In this document: positions 11,300 through 21,600 of the stretch, one piece after another | How positions within the stretch are numbered: the first letter of the stretch is position 1 | How the letters are laid out: each line of letters starts with the position of its first letter | Assembly: GCA_002005505.1 (NCBI GenBank) | Contig: KV908652.1 | Location: 67,535 to 105,034 of the forward strand | DNA length: 37,500 nt | Reading direction: 5' to 3' | Source of the DNA: Botryococcus braunii | Taxonomy: Eukaryota > Chlorophyta > Trebouxiophyceae | Program-made: the position numbers and the translations under genes | The notes under the pieces: model-generated | Database searches by the model: none | What the model was told of the DNA's origin: nothing | Seen by the model: only the letters and a program-made list of their open reading frames with translations

Positions 11300-12430
11300 G
11301 TGTCCCCCGCCCCTCTCCCTCTCTGCCCCTCCTTTCTCCCTTCCGCTCTTTGTCGCTTCCCCGCCGCTCTGGCTCTCTATTTTCCCGCCCCCTGTGTAGG
11401 TGCGTGCGAGCGTGCTCCCGCCAGCACACACATGGGCGCAAATGTGGGGGCGCCATGCCGCCACCAGCCTGGCAAAGACCTTCAACATGTCCAGGGATGG
11501 ACCACAGGAGGCCCTTAAAGGGATACACAGTACGTACACGGGCTTAAAAAAGAAGACGAAGTCGAGACAGATGAAGTCCACGACGATGAAGGAGTTGCCG
11601 ACGACGAAGTAGCTGAACTTGGCCTCGTTGACAGAGTTGACAGAGATGATTCTGAGCTTGGCGCCGTTGACAGAGTTGATTGTGAACTTGGCGCTGTGGA
11701 CAGAATTGACAGAGTTGATTGTGAACTTGGCGCCGTTGACAGAGTTGATTGTGAAGAAGAGGACGACAAAGGGCATTTGGGTTTGGGTCCTTGAACGTTG
11801 GGCTGATCTTTTATATCCCACTCTTGCAAAGGCCTTACATCTGTTCAACCACTTAAGTAGATGCGAGATGTAAATGTAGATATGCCAGCCCTAAGGGATG
11901 TGCGCCATATCAAATTGCTTCATGGACAAGCAATCGATTTCAACAAAGACAAAAGAACGACATGGATAAAGGGGGGACTGAAGAGTGCTTCATTGGAACT
12001 TATCATCCACGGGACCAAGTTCTCAGATACAGATTTGACCAAAATGTGCTTACGAGCCGCCAAAAAGGGATGGGTAGAGGACTACAAGAAGCGCTTAAAG
12101 ATAATGATCCTGGATACGATGGGCGCAGAATAAGGGGGTACCATTTCCTCCCTTAGGTGGTTGCATCGAAAAGCCAGTGCTCTGCGATGTAGAAGCTTTG
12201 GAGGGGTCTCCCGCTGACCACACCCTGCCGCCATAACCGGGAGATTGGGTCAGATGATCGAGTACTTTAAACCCATCCCATGCATACACGTCCCCCAAGG
12301 AGCCTCCATGCAAGGAACAATATATTGAACTGTGCACAATGAGCTACAAGGCATTCAATCCCCATCCCCCTTCCCCCACACACACACACACACAGACACA
12401 GACACACACACACACACGCGCGCGCACACG

Positions 12431-12526
<96 letters not shown>

Positions 12527-14995
12527 ATGCACACACGCACGTAAGTCCGCGCACGCGCGCGCGCGCAAAAGTCCCCACACGCACATGAGGGAGGAAGACA
12601 TGGGAGGAAGGGGTGAAGGGGTATGACGACACGCGAAACAAGGGGTGACGGGGTATGACGACACGCGAAACAAGGCAAGTGTGGAGCAAACAGGGGTTGG
12701 AGATGGAAAGGGGACCCCAGGCAGGGACGTACACTTTGGGATCCTCCATGCCCCCACGATTCATGGCAGGTTTCAGCTTGCCCTTTTGTTGTTCCTTCAT
12801 GAGATCAAGCTTTCGACTGTACAAACCAGACAATGAAGTTTGTGTCAGTTCTTTCGTTGACACAAATCAAGCGATGACTTGCCTCAAAAATAAACACTCA
12901 TAGCAAGACACTCAAGGGACCAATGAACCTTTCCCGCAATGCCTTGCCGCCCAACAACCTACACAGTAGAGTTGCCAAATCTTGCAGGAGTCCCCGCAGT
13001 TGCTACGGTTTTGCTAAGGAAGTACGGATTGGAATTCTGTACACTATGGGATAAGGCTGAAAACGGTTGGGGAGGTTCTCTGATATTAGTTCGGGTCATG
13101 TGCAAAGACTGGCAATTCTAGGACCTGATAAAAATTTACAAAACCAGCAAAATGCAAGCGTTTCCACGGCAAGTCAGCTGTACACAGAAGTTGTACTTCA
13201 CTAGGAAATATGTACAGCAAACCATGCTTAATTCGTAACAGGTCTGCATTACGTAGGGCACTAACTACACAATCCATGGGTCCAAAAAAATTATCCCAAG
13301 AAGTGCCAACACTACTGCTGAGCCTTGAAACAGCAGGCCTCTCCCTACTCCAAAAGGGAAACGTTGCCACTGTTCGACGGGTTGTACACGACAGGATGTA
13401 CTCGACATGCTTTCTCCCCAGGTCACTACGGTGACACTAATGATGTAAACTTGGTAAACCAAAAGTTTTCTGCCTACACTTCGTCCACCTGCCAAAAACC
13501 CCAGGTCCCCACAATCTCCTAGTGATATGCCTTAAAGTCAGTCCCCTACTGTTAATATTCAAATCCTGCACAACATTGCCAACCACAAAAGACAGAACAC
13601 GACATGAAAGCAACATTGTTATCAGGTATGTGGCACGTCCATGGCCCCCCAGGGGGAAGGGGGGGGGGGGGAGCAAGACATTATTACTGCAAGCCACATG
13701 AACAAAGATTCCTTATTCCTTAGCATCTCCGGGGTTTTCAGGTCTAAGCCCCAGCTCAATCCTTTGAAAACAATGTTTAGGTCTATTACTGTTTGATTAG
13801 GTTCCTCGGGTAGCTTTCCAAACAGAAGGAAAGAAGGATTGGAATATAACAAAAACTGGTTAAAATGACCAACCAAACAAAATCAGCCATGTCAATCTTT
13901 TGGAAGTTTCAAATATCCAGAAGTGCAAGAGGGCATGTGGTTCATACACCAAAAGACAAGACACAACATATACATGATTATAGAAATTAAGCATAATACC
14001 TGATCTTCGTAAAACTTTTCTTCTTAGAATCACTAGTCAGGTGTTCACTAAGTTATTCATAGAGAGCAGCAACAGGAAAACCAGAGACAATGAGAGTGAT
14101 GTGCACGCAATACCAAACAAACTAAGTACAGACTGCTGTAACATGGCTTGCAGGCAGAGAGAGGTCACAAAGGAAATGTCTTGAACACCATCCGTTAGGC
14201 GCACTTACATATTGAACAGGCCAAAAGGGATGAAGGGTTCCACGCAGGCTCGCCATGCAACAACAAAAACATCCCCTCCCACCATCTGCTCCAGAAGGCA
14301 CAAATGAGTTTGGGAGGCATGAGGCAACAGGCAGACAAAAGACTAGGGAAGATGGGGTCGAGCACGTACACTTTGGCCTCCTCCACTGCTAAGTTCTCTT
14401 TGTGGTGCATAAAGTCTCGATAGACTTCCTTGGGAAATTTGGCCGTTCCAGGATCCAGATTTAACGCGTCCATGGCACTCTTGTTTTTGGGTGTGCCATA
14501 CGGGGAGCGCTTTCCAGGTCCCTTAAAAGTGCTAAGTCCTTGGGGAGTAGGAATTTTCACTGCGTCGGTTTTTGGCCTCGTGGGGGGCGGCAGCAGCTTC
14601 GGTACTTCCAGGTTGCTTCCAGATCCCCTGCATCCAGAGTCTTTCAAAGCTTCGAGCATATGGACACCAGGGGGATCCATTGCAAAGGGCCCTTGCAGCT
14701 GTCTGCGCTGAAATGCTACACTAATTCTGGCATTATACATGTTGCATCCGGCGCGAAAACTGAAAGCACGCCACTTGGTTTCCAAAACGTGGCGTGCCAT
14801 GCATTGCACAAAGTAGTCAGCACTGCAAGACTGCATCACATATCTACCAGTGAGATTCGCACACAGCCGAGCTGCAACTGGGCATGACTACGGTTCCTAC
14901 ATGTTGGAACTGTAAGTGAGAATCCGCTGGGTATCTCTCCTTACCGCCCCCCTCCTCGGCCCCGCGCTCCCCCCTCCCCTCCAACCCTGTCTCTG

Positions 14996-15063
<68 letters not shown>

Positions 15064-16456
15064 CCCCCTCTCTCTCTGTGTATGTGTGTGTGTGGCAGGA
15101 GTAGCATGTGTGGCTCTGGAGGGGCAAAGTGGAAGGAGAACAAGAAAGGGTCACATGCCTTTGGGTTTGAGCAAGCGAAGATGGACCCGTCTTGGACACT
15201 GACGTTCCATTCCTGTCCCCCTTGGAACTGAAGTCAGACCCGGAGCTGCGGCCTGTGAAAGTTGTGGGCGCAGTGGTGGGAGGTACTGGCGCCTTCCTGA
15301 TCACTCCTGCATATCGATCCTCCTCGTCCATCTGACAAGCCCCAAGGAGCGGTCTTTTGTCAAGGTGTTCTACAGCTTGGGTCCACTGATGAACATACTT
15401 CGTACGTGAGTTGTTTTAACGGGCAGGTGACACTGGTCACCCAGAAAAAAATTCAAGCGAGGGAGGAATGAGGGAGGGGGGAGAGAAAAGGGGAAGCAAA
15501 CTCCTGAGCACAGACAGGGTCACAAGAAGGTTGACAGGTTGCGATGGCACCCTGCAGGACAACAAGCATACCAATAAAGCCTATGAAACCCTGCAGCATA
15601 CCTCTGGAACTTCCTGGCCTCTCTCTTCTGCCAAGTGAGCGGATGTTGTAGATGTGGATGGTGCACTCTGCACCAACTGGACCAACCGATCAACTTCTTC
15701 TTTACTGACTTTGGATTTCTCCGGGTCCAGTTTTGTTGTGTACTGATTTTCATCAAATGTTGTAATAACTCCAAACTTGATTTCATTGTGATGGAACTGA
15801 TCCCATCCTTGACTACTGCCTTCATCCTCCAGACCTCCAGAAATGAACTCCATGTCTGGCGGTGGTTCCCATTTTGTAAGCGGCCGCATTTGGCTGTCCC
15901 AAATACAAACACCTTTCAGAATAATGGACTCCTCATACATCCACATAAGCCAAAGAATCATGAAAGTCTTACCCGCCGCGACCCCGTGAGATGTCGGAGT
16001 CTGTGGCAAGACCGCCGTTTGCCGTATGTGTCTCGCCCGCATCCAGATTATTTGGTATATTGACAGCAGTAAGTCTTACCCAGTCACGATTTTTGAAAAT
16101 GCAAGTCTGGTACCTCTCTCTTGACGAGGTACATTTCTTGCCGTCTTCATCTGTTGATAGCGTGGCACAGGAAAGAGAGAAACCCAAACTGGTGGGGTCC
16201 TCCGCTAGCGAGCTTGCGGAGGTTAAACACCCATCATAAATACTCCCATTCTTGACCTGCAACGAAATTGCTGAGAAACACACGTTCCATCTTTGCGTTC
16301 TGAAACGTGTGAACTGAAATCTCTTACACTTACTTGGACTGAAATTGAGGCTTTGCCAAAGGCTTTGCCCAGATATCTGTAGACATCATTTTGGGAGGAG
16401 GTGAGAGGGCCTTTTACATGCCCGCCGCTTTCTGACAACCTCTCAGGGCGCCCCAT
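8345..16456 (-). CDS. ATXN2: Ataxin-2-like protein (Lsm, LsmAD, PAM2), nine exons, about 775 aa
   Basis: Exons in transcription order: 16456-16334, 16256-15973, 15893-15602, 15331 to about 15155, 14707-14370, 12816-12733, 10810-10192, about 9528-9414, 8640-8345. All have GT-AG borders and reading phase is kept across every junction; the weakest border is the 3' end of exon 4. The product has an Lsm fold (about residues 25-110), an LsmAD domain (about 139-240), a conserved block ending FPKEVYRDFMHHK, a PAM2 peptide (about 496-507) and a Pro/Gly/Met-rich C-terminus. Ataxin-2 proteins bind RNA and poly(A)-binding protein, act in stress granules and influence mRNA stability and translation in the cytoplasm. 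The start at 16456 is chosen for minimal length; an in-frame ATG at 16492 or an upstream exon is possible. Introns carry long microsatellites. The family call is firm; the exact N-terminus and exon 4 end are inferred. Confidence 0.88.
8831..8892. repeat. (TG)n microsatellite in intron 8
   Basis: An uninterrupted TG run of about 31 units is followed by a CG-rich alternating purine-pyrimidine stretch (GCGCGCGTGCGC). Such sequence favours Z-DNA. Confidence 0.97.
9414..9528 (-). CDS. ATXN2: Ataxin-2-like exon 8
   Basis: It encodes ISVIQQGPGWYTQPQMVSP and SGYPTIMIP, a Gln/Pro/Tyr-rich piece typical of the ataxin-2 C-terminal tail. The donor GGTGAGT at 9413 is strong. Two acceptors in the same phase are possible, giving starts at 9528 or 9516. 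Confidence 0.72.
9703..9857. repeat. (AC)n and poly(C) tracts in intron 7
   Basis: The AC run covers about 9710-9740. It is followed by CCCTCC-rich sequence with C runs near 9785-9798 and 9845-9857, then GTGTGTGTGTGTGCGCGCGC at 9859-9882. On the sense (-) strand of the host gene this is G-rich and could form G-quadruplexes. Confidence 0.93.
10192..10810 (-). CDS. ATXN2: Ataxin-2-like exon 7: PAM2 peptide and Pro/Gly-rich region
   Basis: This exon carries KSKLNPNAKEWKPS, a PAM2 motif that would bind the MLLE domain of poly(A)-binding protein. The usual phenylalanine is replaced by tryptophan. The rest is low-complexity Pro, Gly and Met with repeated PGP, PVP and MPG words, as expected for a disordered ataxin-2 tail. 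Acceptor GACTACAG ends at 10811 and donor GCGCAG/GTGTGG at 10191. Both fit the phases of neighbouring exons. Confidence 0.86.
11241..11298. repeat. (GT)n microsatellite in intron 6
   Basis: About 29 GT units, followed by a pyrimidine-rich stretch (11307-11395). Confidence 0.97.
11616..11760. repeat. Minisatellite with a unit of about 30-36 bp in intron 6
   Basis: Several imperfect units of the type TTGACAGAGTTGATTGTGAA plus CTTGGCGC occur in tandem. On the minus strand they stay open and give NSVNGAKFTI-like peptide repeats, but no splice sites tie them to the host exons, so I treat them as non-coding. Confidence 0.85.
11777..11850 (+). mobile_element. LINE 3' UTR remnant inside intron 6
   Basis: GGTCCTTGAACGTTGGGCTG, then CTTTTATATCCCACTCTTG and TTACATCTGTTCAACC match the LINE tail seen at 17410-17500, 34650-34705 and 35458-35530, with scattered mismatches. 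It is a short remnant only. Confidence 0.7.
11861..12133 (+). CDS. Hypothetical 90-aa ORF within intron 6, opposite strand
   Basis: The ORF has balanced, non-repetitive composition, with SASLELIIHGTKFSDTDLT and CLRAAKKGWVEDYKKRLKI, and is basic and probably helical. It starts at an ATG just after the LINE tail remnant and ends at TAA before GGGGGTACC. I do not recognise it. It could be a remnant of a mobile-element or captured host protein, or chance. No promoter or splice evidence is visible. Confidence 0.3.
   Translation: MRDVNVDMPALRDVRHIKLLHGQAIDFNKDKRTTWIKGGLKSASLELIIHGTKFSDTDLTKMCLRAAKKGWVEDYKKRLKIMILDTMGAE
12378..12566. repeat. Compound (CA)n-(CG)n-(GA)n-(CG)n microsatellite in intron 6
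   Basis: A CA run at about 12378-12415 passes into CGCGCGCACACG, then an uninterrupted GA run of about 48 units (12430-12525), then GCGCGCGCGC at about 12556-12566. On the sense (-) strand of the host gene the GA part reads as a long CT tract. Confidence 0.96.
12608..12675. repeat. Tandem duplication of about 31 bp
   Basis: GGGGTATGACGACACGCGAA followed by ACAAGG occurs twice in a row with a GGTGAC linker. It lies in intron 6, just upstream (in + coordinates) of exon 6. Confidence 0.85.
12733..12816 (-). CDS. ATXN2: Ataxin-2-like exon 6 (84 bp)
   Basis: A short exon encodes KLDLMKEQQKGKLKPAMNRG and EDPK. Acceptor TTTGTACAG ends at 12817; donor GTACGT starts at 12732. Its length is a multiple of three, so skipping would keep frame. 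It lies between two introns of about 1.5 and 1.9 kb that are full of repeats. Confidence 0.72.
14370..14707 (-). CDS. ATXN2: Ataxin-2-like exon 5
   Basis: The exon encodes a basic, proline-rich segment with KLLPPPTRPK, ALNLDPGTAKFPKEVYRDF and MHHKENLAVEEAK. It ends in phase 2 at AAAGT before the donor GTACGT. Exon 6 ends with the same AAAGT/GTACGT arrangement at 12733. Both join to a single base that completes a valine codon, so the phases fit. Confidence 0.8.
14998..15059. repeat. (CT)n microsatellite in intron 4
   Basis: About 30 CT units lie between exons 4 and 5 of the ataxin-2-like gene. On the sense strand this is (AG)n. Confidence 0.97.
15602..15893 (-). CDS. ATXN2: Ataxin-2-like exon 3: LsmAD domain
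   Basis: The exon encodes LTKWEPP, then WDQF..NEIKFGVITTFDEN and YTTKLD, which are the signature words of the LsmAD domain, followed by a helical HLAEERGQEVPE tail. Exon 4 continues MDEEDRYAGV, matching the conserved EEEKYSGV-type end of the domain. The acceptor is GGGACAG at 15894 and the donor GTATGC at 15601. The LsmAD domain is specific to ataxin-2 proteins and their yeast relative Pbp1, so it decides the identity. Confidence 0.92.
15973..16256 (-). CDS. ATXN2: Ataxin-2-like exon 2: Lsm domain
   Basis: Exon 1 ends ...KASISVQ at a strong donor (CAA then GTAAGT, 16333) and this exon opens VKNGSIYDGC, so the joined sequence matches the ataxin-2 Lsm core, where a variable stretch is followed by VQVKNG.xYEG. 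Further on, FKNRDWVRLTAVNIPN fits the strand that follows the variable loop, and TDSDISRGRGG fits the linker to LsmAD. The acceptor is CGTTGCAG at 16258-16257 and the donor GTAAG at 15972. The loop between the Sm1-like and Sm2-like parts is longer than in animal proteins. Confidence 0.88.
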
Positions 16457-16924
16457 TGCAAGGGCTTGCTCGCAAACCCCGCACTCTCTCAAGTGATACG
16501 ACTCAAGGGAACAGAATGTAGACTATACCAAAAACACCAAGGCCCGTAGGCCTCAATGCATGAGCCCTCACGTAAGGAGCAACTGACTTGCAGTGAAAGC
16601 TAGCAGAAGGGCTGAAAGCTCCAAGAGCAAAATATGGACGAACTTATCAGGCAAACAACTAGTATATCCAACGTGCCGTTCTTGATTGACCCTAAAAGCC
16701 TCATGCAGCGAACCACACAGATGTGAATGGCATATACGTCGGGTTGAAAGGAGAATGGAAAGAACGAGAAAGGAACTATTACGGGCATACGGGCAAACGG
16801 ACAATACGGGCTTACGGGCTACATTTTGGGGGGAAGGAAGGAAGGAAGGAAGACTTACATCCAAAGACCAGCCACTAGGGCTGAAGAGGACGGCCGTACA
16901 ATGAATGACCCATATCTTGGCCAA
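16457..16924. other. Upstream region of the ataxin-2-like gene
   Basis: No further exon could be supported here. It contains four tandem GGAA units at 16836-16851. The promoter and 5' UTR probably lie in this stretch, but I see no clear TATA box or initiator. Confidence 0.4.
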
Positions 16925-17168
16925 CTAAGGTCGCACAGCACCTGGGAGAGTGAGGTAGCTCTCCAATGCTCTAGTCACAAATTTGGCAACCCCTTCAAGG
17001 TCTTCTTGCCACATAAACGTCTGTACAGATCGACTCCTTTGTTGAAAGAGATGCATAAATTGTTGCCGTACATGTTGTACAGCCGGACAAGTGAACAACA
17101 GATGATGTTCATCACCAACGAGCTCTAAGGAGCACCTCGTGCAAATCCTCTGGTCTCGAGGGATGCCT
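16925..17168 (-). pseudogene. LINE reverse transcriptase C-terminal fragment
   Basis: The minus-strand frame reads IPRDQRICTRCSLELVGDE, then HHLLFTCPAVQHVR and SVQTFMWQED, ending at a TAG (16927-16925). The pattern C-x2-C, GDE.H, F.CP is the zinc-binding tail found at the C-terminus of many non-LTR reverse transcriptases. The upstream reverse transcriptase domain is absent, so this is a 5'-truncated copy. It is related to, but diverged from, the fragment at 17662-17925. Confidence 0.7.
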
Positions 17169-17337
17169 TGTGGGGGGTTGCCGTTCGGGGTTCGGGTTGT
17201 GTGGTTTTCATGGTGAGGGGGGTCTGGTTTCCTCTTATGTAATCTTAAACATTAAGAGAAGAGAGGAGTTCTCAGTCAATGAGTCATCAAGCCCGCACAA
17301 GAAGGAGGGACGTGGAGGGATATTTTGTTACTTGACG

Positions 17338-17515
17338 GATCATGACCATGATCAGTTTCATTATTGCGGCCGCTGTGGGTCGCCAACTGGCCGCTCGCCT
17401 GGTATGACTCATAGCTTGAAACATTGGGGTTCAGGTCCTTGAACATTGGGCTGGTCTTTTTTACTCCACTCTTGTAAACAAAGGAGTTACATCTGTCCAG
17501 CCACGAGGGCATGAT
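17338..17515 (+). mobile_element. LINE 3' end (C-terminus tail plus 3' UTR)
   Basis: GATCAGTTTCATTATTGCGG and CTGTGGGTCGCCAACTGGCC match the end of the LINE ORF at 35380-35430. The tail TGACTCATAGCTTGAAACAT, GGTCCTTGAACATTGGGCTG, ACTCCACTCTTGTAA and TTACATCTGTCCAGCCACGA then follows. The rest of the element is missing. Converging orientation with the next LINE fragment suggests nested insertions. Confidence 0.78.
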
Positions 17516-17661
17516 AAGATGTTCACAACACACGCTAGCCGAAATAAAGAAAAGCGGGCCACCCAGGTAGCCAAACAACTACTAGACACGCAACGGCGTA
17601 AACGAAACGGGAAAAGGGGGGAAAAAGGGGGGGGGGCAGCCACAGACGTGGCTGCGGCCAG

Positions 17662-17925
17662 TCACCGCGTCCGGTGTAAGTCAACACGAGCCTGGAAGGC
17701 ATCCGAGATGAAAGATACAACTGCACGCAAGTCAGCTTGCCAAATGAACTGCCGAAGAGACCGTGAGGGACTAGCAAACAACTGGGGGTAACTGTCCCGC
17801 ACCGGGGTAAGGGCGGGACAGTGAAAAACAAAGTGGTTCTCATCACCTACATGTAGAGCGGAACCACACATATCACACATGCGCTCAAGACGCGGACGCC
17901 GCTGTACAGCGGAACCACACATATC
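17662..17925 (-). pseudogene. LINE C-terminal zinc-binding fragment, 3' part, interrupted by Copia-2
   Basis: The minus-strand frame has [32 protein letters not shown] and a helical [10 protein letters not shown] tail to a stop at 17662. C-x2-C, H and F.C motifs identify the non-LTR reverse transcriptase C-terminus. A 51-bp (17-codon) tandem duplication (units starting at 17858 and 17909) repeats the LERMCDMCG part in frame. The upstream part of the ORF continues beyond Copia-2 at 24938-25049. Confidence 0.75.
17921..17925. other. Target-site duplication ATATC of Copia-2, left copy
   Basis: ATATC directly precedes the LTR end at 17926 and is repeated at 24938-24942 directly after the other LTR. 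Five base pairs is the usual copia duplication length. It proves that the two LTRs bound one insertion. Confidence 0.93.
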
Positions 17926-18619
17926 TGTGAAAGGTTATGGGCAATCGGCTTTCCCTGTACAAAGCAGACAGGTCGTCAATAGACGAAGTTACTCCAGCTA
18001 CAGTCCGTACGACTGTCTGCTGAGTGCCACACACAACTGTCGGACAAGACTAGCATCTGGTGATGCCCAGCATCTTTCACAACCAGTTCCGTTACATCAT
18101 TATCTTGTACACAAGCACCGATCAAGCAATCACTAGATAAGGCTCTAGACGGCTACGTTCAAGTACATGCCTATACTCCCTGAAGTCACTGTCCCTTATC
18201 TGTTTGAGTGACTACAGGGTACACTAAGCTTGTTCACTCTCACAATAGCAACAATGATACAACACACACTGCCGCACCGTACCTGTACAAAGCAGACAGG
18301 TCGTCAATAGACGAAGTTACTCCAGCTACAGTCCGTACGACTGTCTGCTGAGTGCCACACACAACTGTCGGACAAGACTAGCATCTGGTGATGCCCAGCA
18401 TCTTTCACAACCAGTTGGTATTCACTCCGGTGGGGCAGCCTTAAGAGTTCATCCGACAAACGTGTGATCTAGATAGGATTGTACCTTATGTTCGAAAACG
18501 TCCAGAATCTGCCGTGTCTCAAGGTACCTTATGTTCTCAATGGACCCATATCCTAATAGTGCACACATGAAGATCACTTAAAGCACAAGGCATTCAATAA
18601 TAATGTTCAGAACTCAACA
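17926..18619 (-). repeat. 3' LTR of Copia-2, long form (694 bp)
   Basis: On the element strand it runs TGTTGAGTTCTGAAC ... CCCATAACCTTTCACA. It contains two nearly identical 135-bp A blocks (18282-18416 and 17954-18088) with a spacer of about 193 bp between them. U3 holds two GTACCTTATG motifs (near 18481 and 18526). Confidence 0.95.
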
Positions 18620-18628
18620 CTTCCCCTT
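18620..18628 (-). other. Polypurine tract of Copia-2
   Basis: The element strand reads AAGGGGAAG immediately 5' of the LTR TGTTGAG, the same as in Copia-1 and Copia-3. Confidence 0.87.
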
Positions 18629-18639
18629 GCCTGCATGCT

Positions 18640-21600
18640 TTAAGTGTATCTTCTCAAACCTAGTGAATCACGATGACCAACAAACACGGGCTTGGCAAGT
18701 GGCTTGGTCATAATGTCAGCCACATTGCGTGCAGATTCCACATAGAGGATATCTACCTGCCCAAGTGCCATAGCTTCCCTAGCGTAGTGGAAGCTTACTG
18801 CAACGTGCTTTGTGAATTTGGAATACAGGGGGTTCCGTAAATTAGAAATGCATCCTTGGTTGTCACAGAAAATTTTGACCCTCCAAGGTGCAGCCCCTAT
18901 CTCTTCCAAGAAGCCCCTTAGCCAGTTGGCTTCCTTCACAATATGGCCAGCTGCCATAAACTCAGCTTGCACAGTTGAGGTAGCAACTGAGCTCTGCTTC
19001 TTGCTTCCCCAAATCACGGCACTACCATAGACTGATAGAACATAGCCAGTGGTGGAATACCTGTGGTCCAGGTCCCCAGCATAGTCGGCATCAACATAGC
19101 CTTCTAGCTCAGGGCCCTTTCCACCCAGAGTAAGAGCTAACTCTCTGGTATCTCTCAAGTACTTCAGCACTCGAATGGCCTCATTCCAGTGTGAGGTAGT
19201 GGGTGTCATTCTATACCTTGACAACACTCCAACAGCCTGAGAAATGTCAGGCCGGGTCGTATTGGCTATGTACAGTAACGATCCAATTAACTCGCAGTAT
19301 CGATGACCAGGTGGCAGAGGGGTACCAGCCCCATGTGACATACCATCTGAGGACTCGGGTCTGCTGCTAGCCACGAAGTCCTTGGACATGGGGGTATCAA
19401 CCCCACGTCCATCATCAGCAACGCCAAACTTCTCCACAAGAGCATCAATCTTGGGAGTGCAACTCATGGAAATAGTGCCCTGAACTCTATTGCGTAGGAC
19501 CTGACACCCCAGGAAATCATTCACCTCTCCCAAATCATGGATGGTGAAGTCCTTCTTCAATAACTCTTTCCCCCACTCAATCTCTGCAACCACTCTGGCA
19601 ACTATGAGAAGATCATCGACATAAACAAGAATAAACGACAGATTACCATCAGGGGCCCTCCTGATGTATACCCCAGCGTCGCTCTTGCACACACTATACC
19701 CCATCACGCTCAACTTGTCGCTCAAGGTCTTGTGCCAAGCCCGTGGGGCTTGCTTAAGACCGTAGAGTGCCTTCCTGAGCTTGCACACAACTCTCGTGTT
19801 GCCATTCTCAAATCCTGGTGGTTGGGTCACATAGACCTCTTCCTCCAACTCCCCATTGAGAAAAGCTGTCTTGATATCCACTTGGTGGATCTCAAGATTT
19901 TGTGTGGCAGCCACTGCCAGCACAGCTCTCCTAGCACCATAGCTGCTGGTAGGTGCAAAAACCTCACCAACATCTATACCAGGAATCTGTCTGCAACCCT
20001 GGGCAACCAATCTTGCTTTAAACCGAGTGACATTCCCATGTGCATCGTTTTTTGTAGAAAAAATCCAATGAACAGGGATAACTTTCTGCCCATGGGGTCT
20101 TTCCACATACTGCATAACCTCATGGGTGTCTAAAGACTCCATCTCCTCTTGCATTGCATGCTGCCAAAACTCCCACTGAGGTGAGCGCTGGGCTTCCCTC
20201 AAGTTTGAGGGCACGTGAACTTTTCCCAACGTGACAGAAGGTACACTCTGTACCTTATGCTGTGGTGCAGCAGGGCTGTCAGCCTTACTGATGCTGTTCC
20301 CTTCTCTCTCTCTCTCTCCCTGGTTGCCAGAATAAGGTACATTATGTACCTTATGCTGGGACTGGGCAGTACTGCCGGGATTATCTGATTCCTTCTCAAG
20401 TCTCTCTCTCTCTCCTTGACTACTGGACTCATGTGCAGCACCCTTACATTCTCGCACCTTCCGCAATGCAGAGGGGAGCAGCAGCTCTCTCTCTCTCCTG
20501 GACTCACACTTGGGCACACTACCCAGACTTGCCTGAGCTGCGCCTACAATGTCAGCCTGCACACCATAAGCATGACTAGCCAGTGACTGGGATTGGGCAC
20601 CAGCTTCCCCTACTGCTGGCATGTCTAACCCACTGCTCTCATCTCTTACATCTGCACCGAACATAGCCTCGACTGTCTCAACCTGCCCCTGCATATCAGG
20701 GAGACCAACCATGTTTGGCTCACTCACAATTGCCTGACCTGGGTCAGGGGCATGCAATGGGATGTCAGAATGCTCTCTCCTAGCCACGCGCTGTACATAA
20801 CGCTGCTCCCTTGTAAGGGTGGTCCCTGGAGGAAGGGGAATTTGTGACTTCCCCTGCATTCGCAACCCCTCTTGTACCTTCTGCATTTTTTCTACCTGGG
20901 ATTGAGTTTCTACACCCCCCCTGGCCAGATTCTGCATATGCTCAAGCACCGACCACGAGTGCTGAGATGGTTCTGGGGTCCCAACAGTAGAATCCAGGCT
21001 GGTGGGGTTTCCTTGGTCATGTGCTGCTGTGGTCCCGTCTCCAGACTGATCCCCAGCACAAAGTCCAGAGGTCCCAGGAGCCCCAGTGGAAAGCGTCTCC
21101 ACTCCATGGTCATCCTCCTCATCCCAGAACGTGGGTGGAGCAGCAGAGGGAATTGCTTGAGGCGTTGCCAGATTCTCACTGCCAAGGGGGGGTGATATCC
21201 TAGAATCATAGACAGACCCAGGCTGGACCTTTGATAGACCCACTCTCTCAGCCCCCCTCAAGTGCTCGATAAAGCTGACGTCCCTACTCTCCTTCCACAC
21301 TCCATTCCCCACGTACACACGATACGCTTTAGACTGGGGACAATAACCAGTAAACATCCCAGGGATGGTCTTGGGCCCAAAAACAGACCTTTGGCCACTG
21401 GGAATGTGCACATGGGCTACACAGCCAAACGTGCGCAGCACAGACACATCAGGTTTGACACCAAAGAATAATTCCATGGGGGTCAGGGACCTGCCTGAAG
21501 TAGGACCCACATTGTAGAGGAGGGTAGCTGTCTCAAGCGCCTCCTTCCAAAGGGAGGGGTCTGCTGCAGCATGGACCAACAGAGTCCTTGTTCGCTCCTT

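Noticed and set aside
11126..11848. 240-aa minus-strand ORF with NSVNGAKFTI repeats
   Set aside because: It covers a minisatellite, a microsatellite and an antisense LINE tail. No splice sites join it to the ataxin-2-like exons.
17926..18619. CRISPR-like reading of the repeated LTR blocks
   Set aside because: Only two 135-bp copies with one spacer exist; they are internal LTR duplications in a eukaryotic retroelement.
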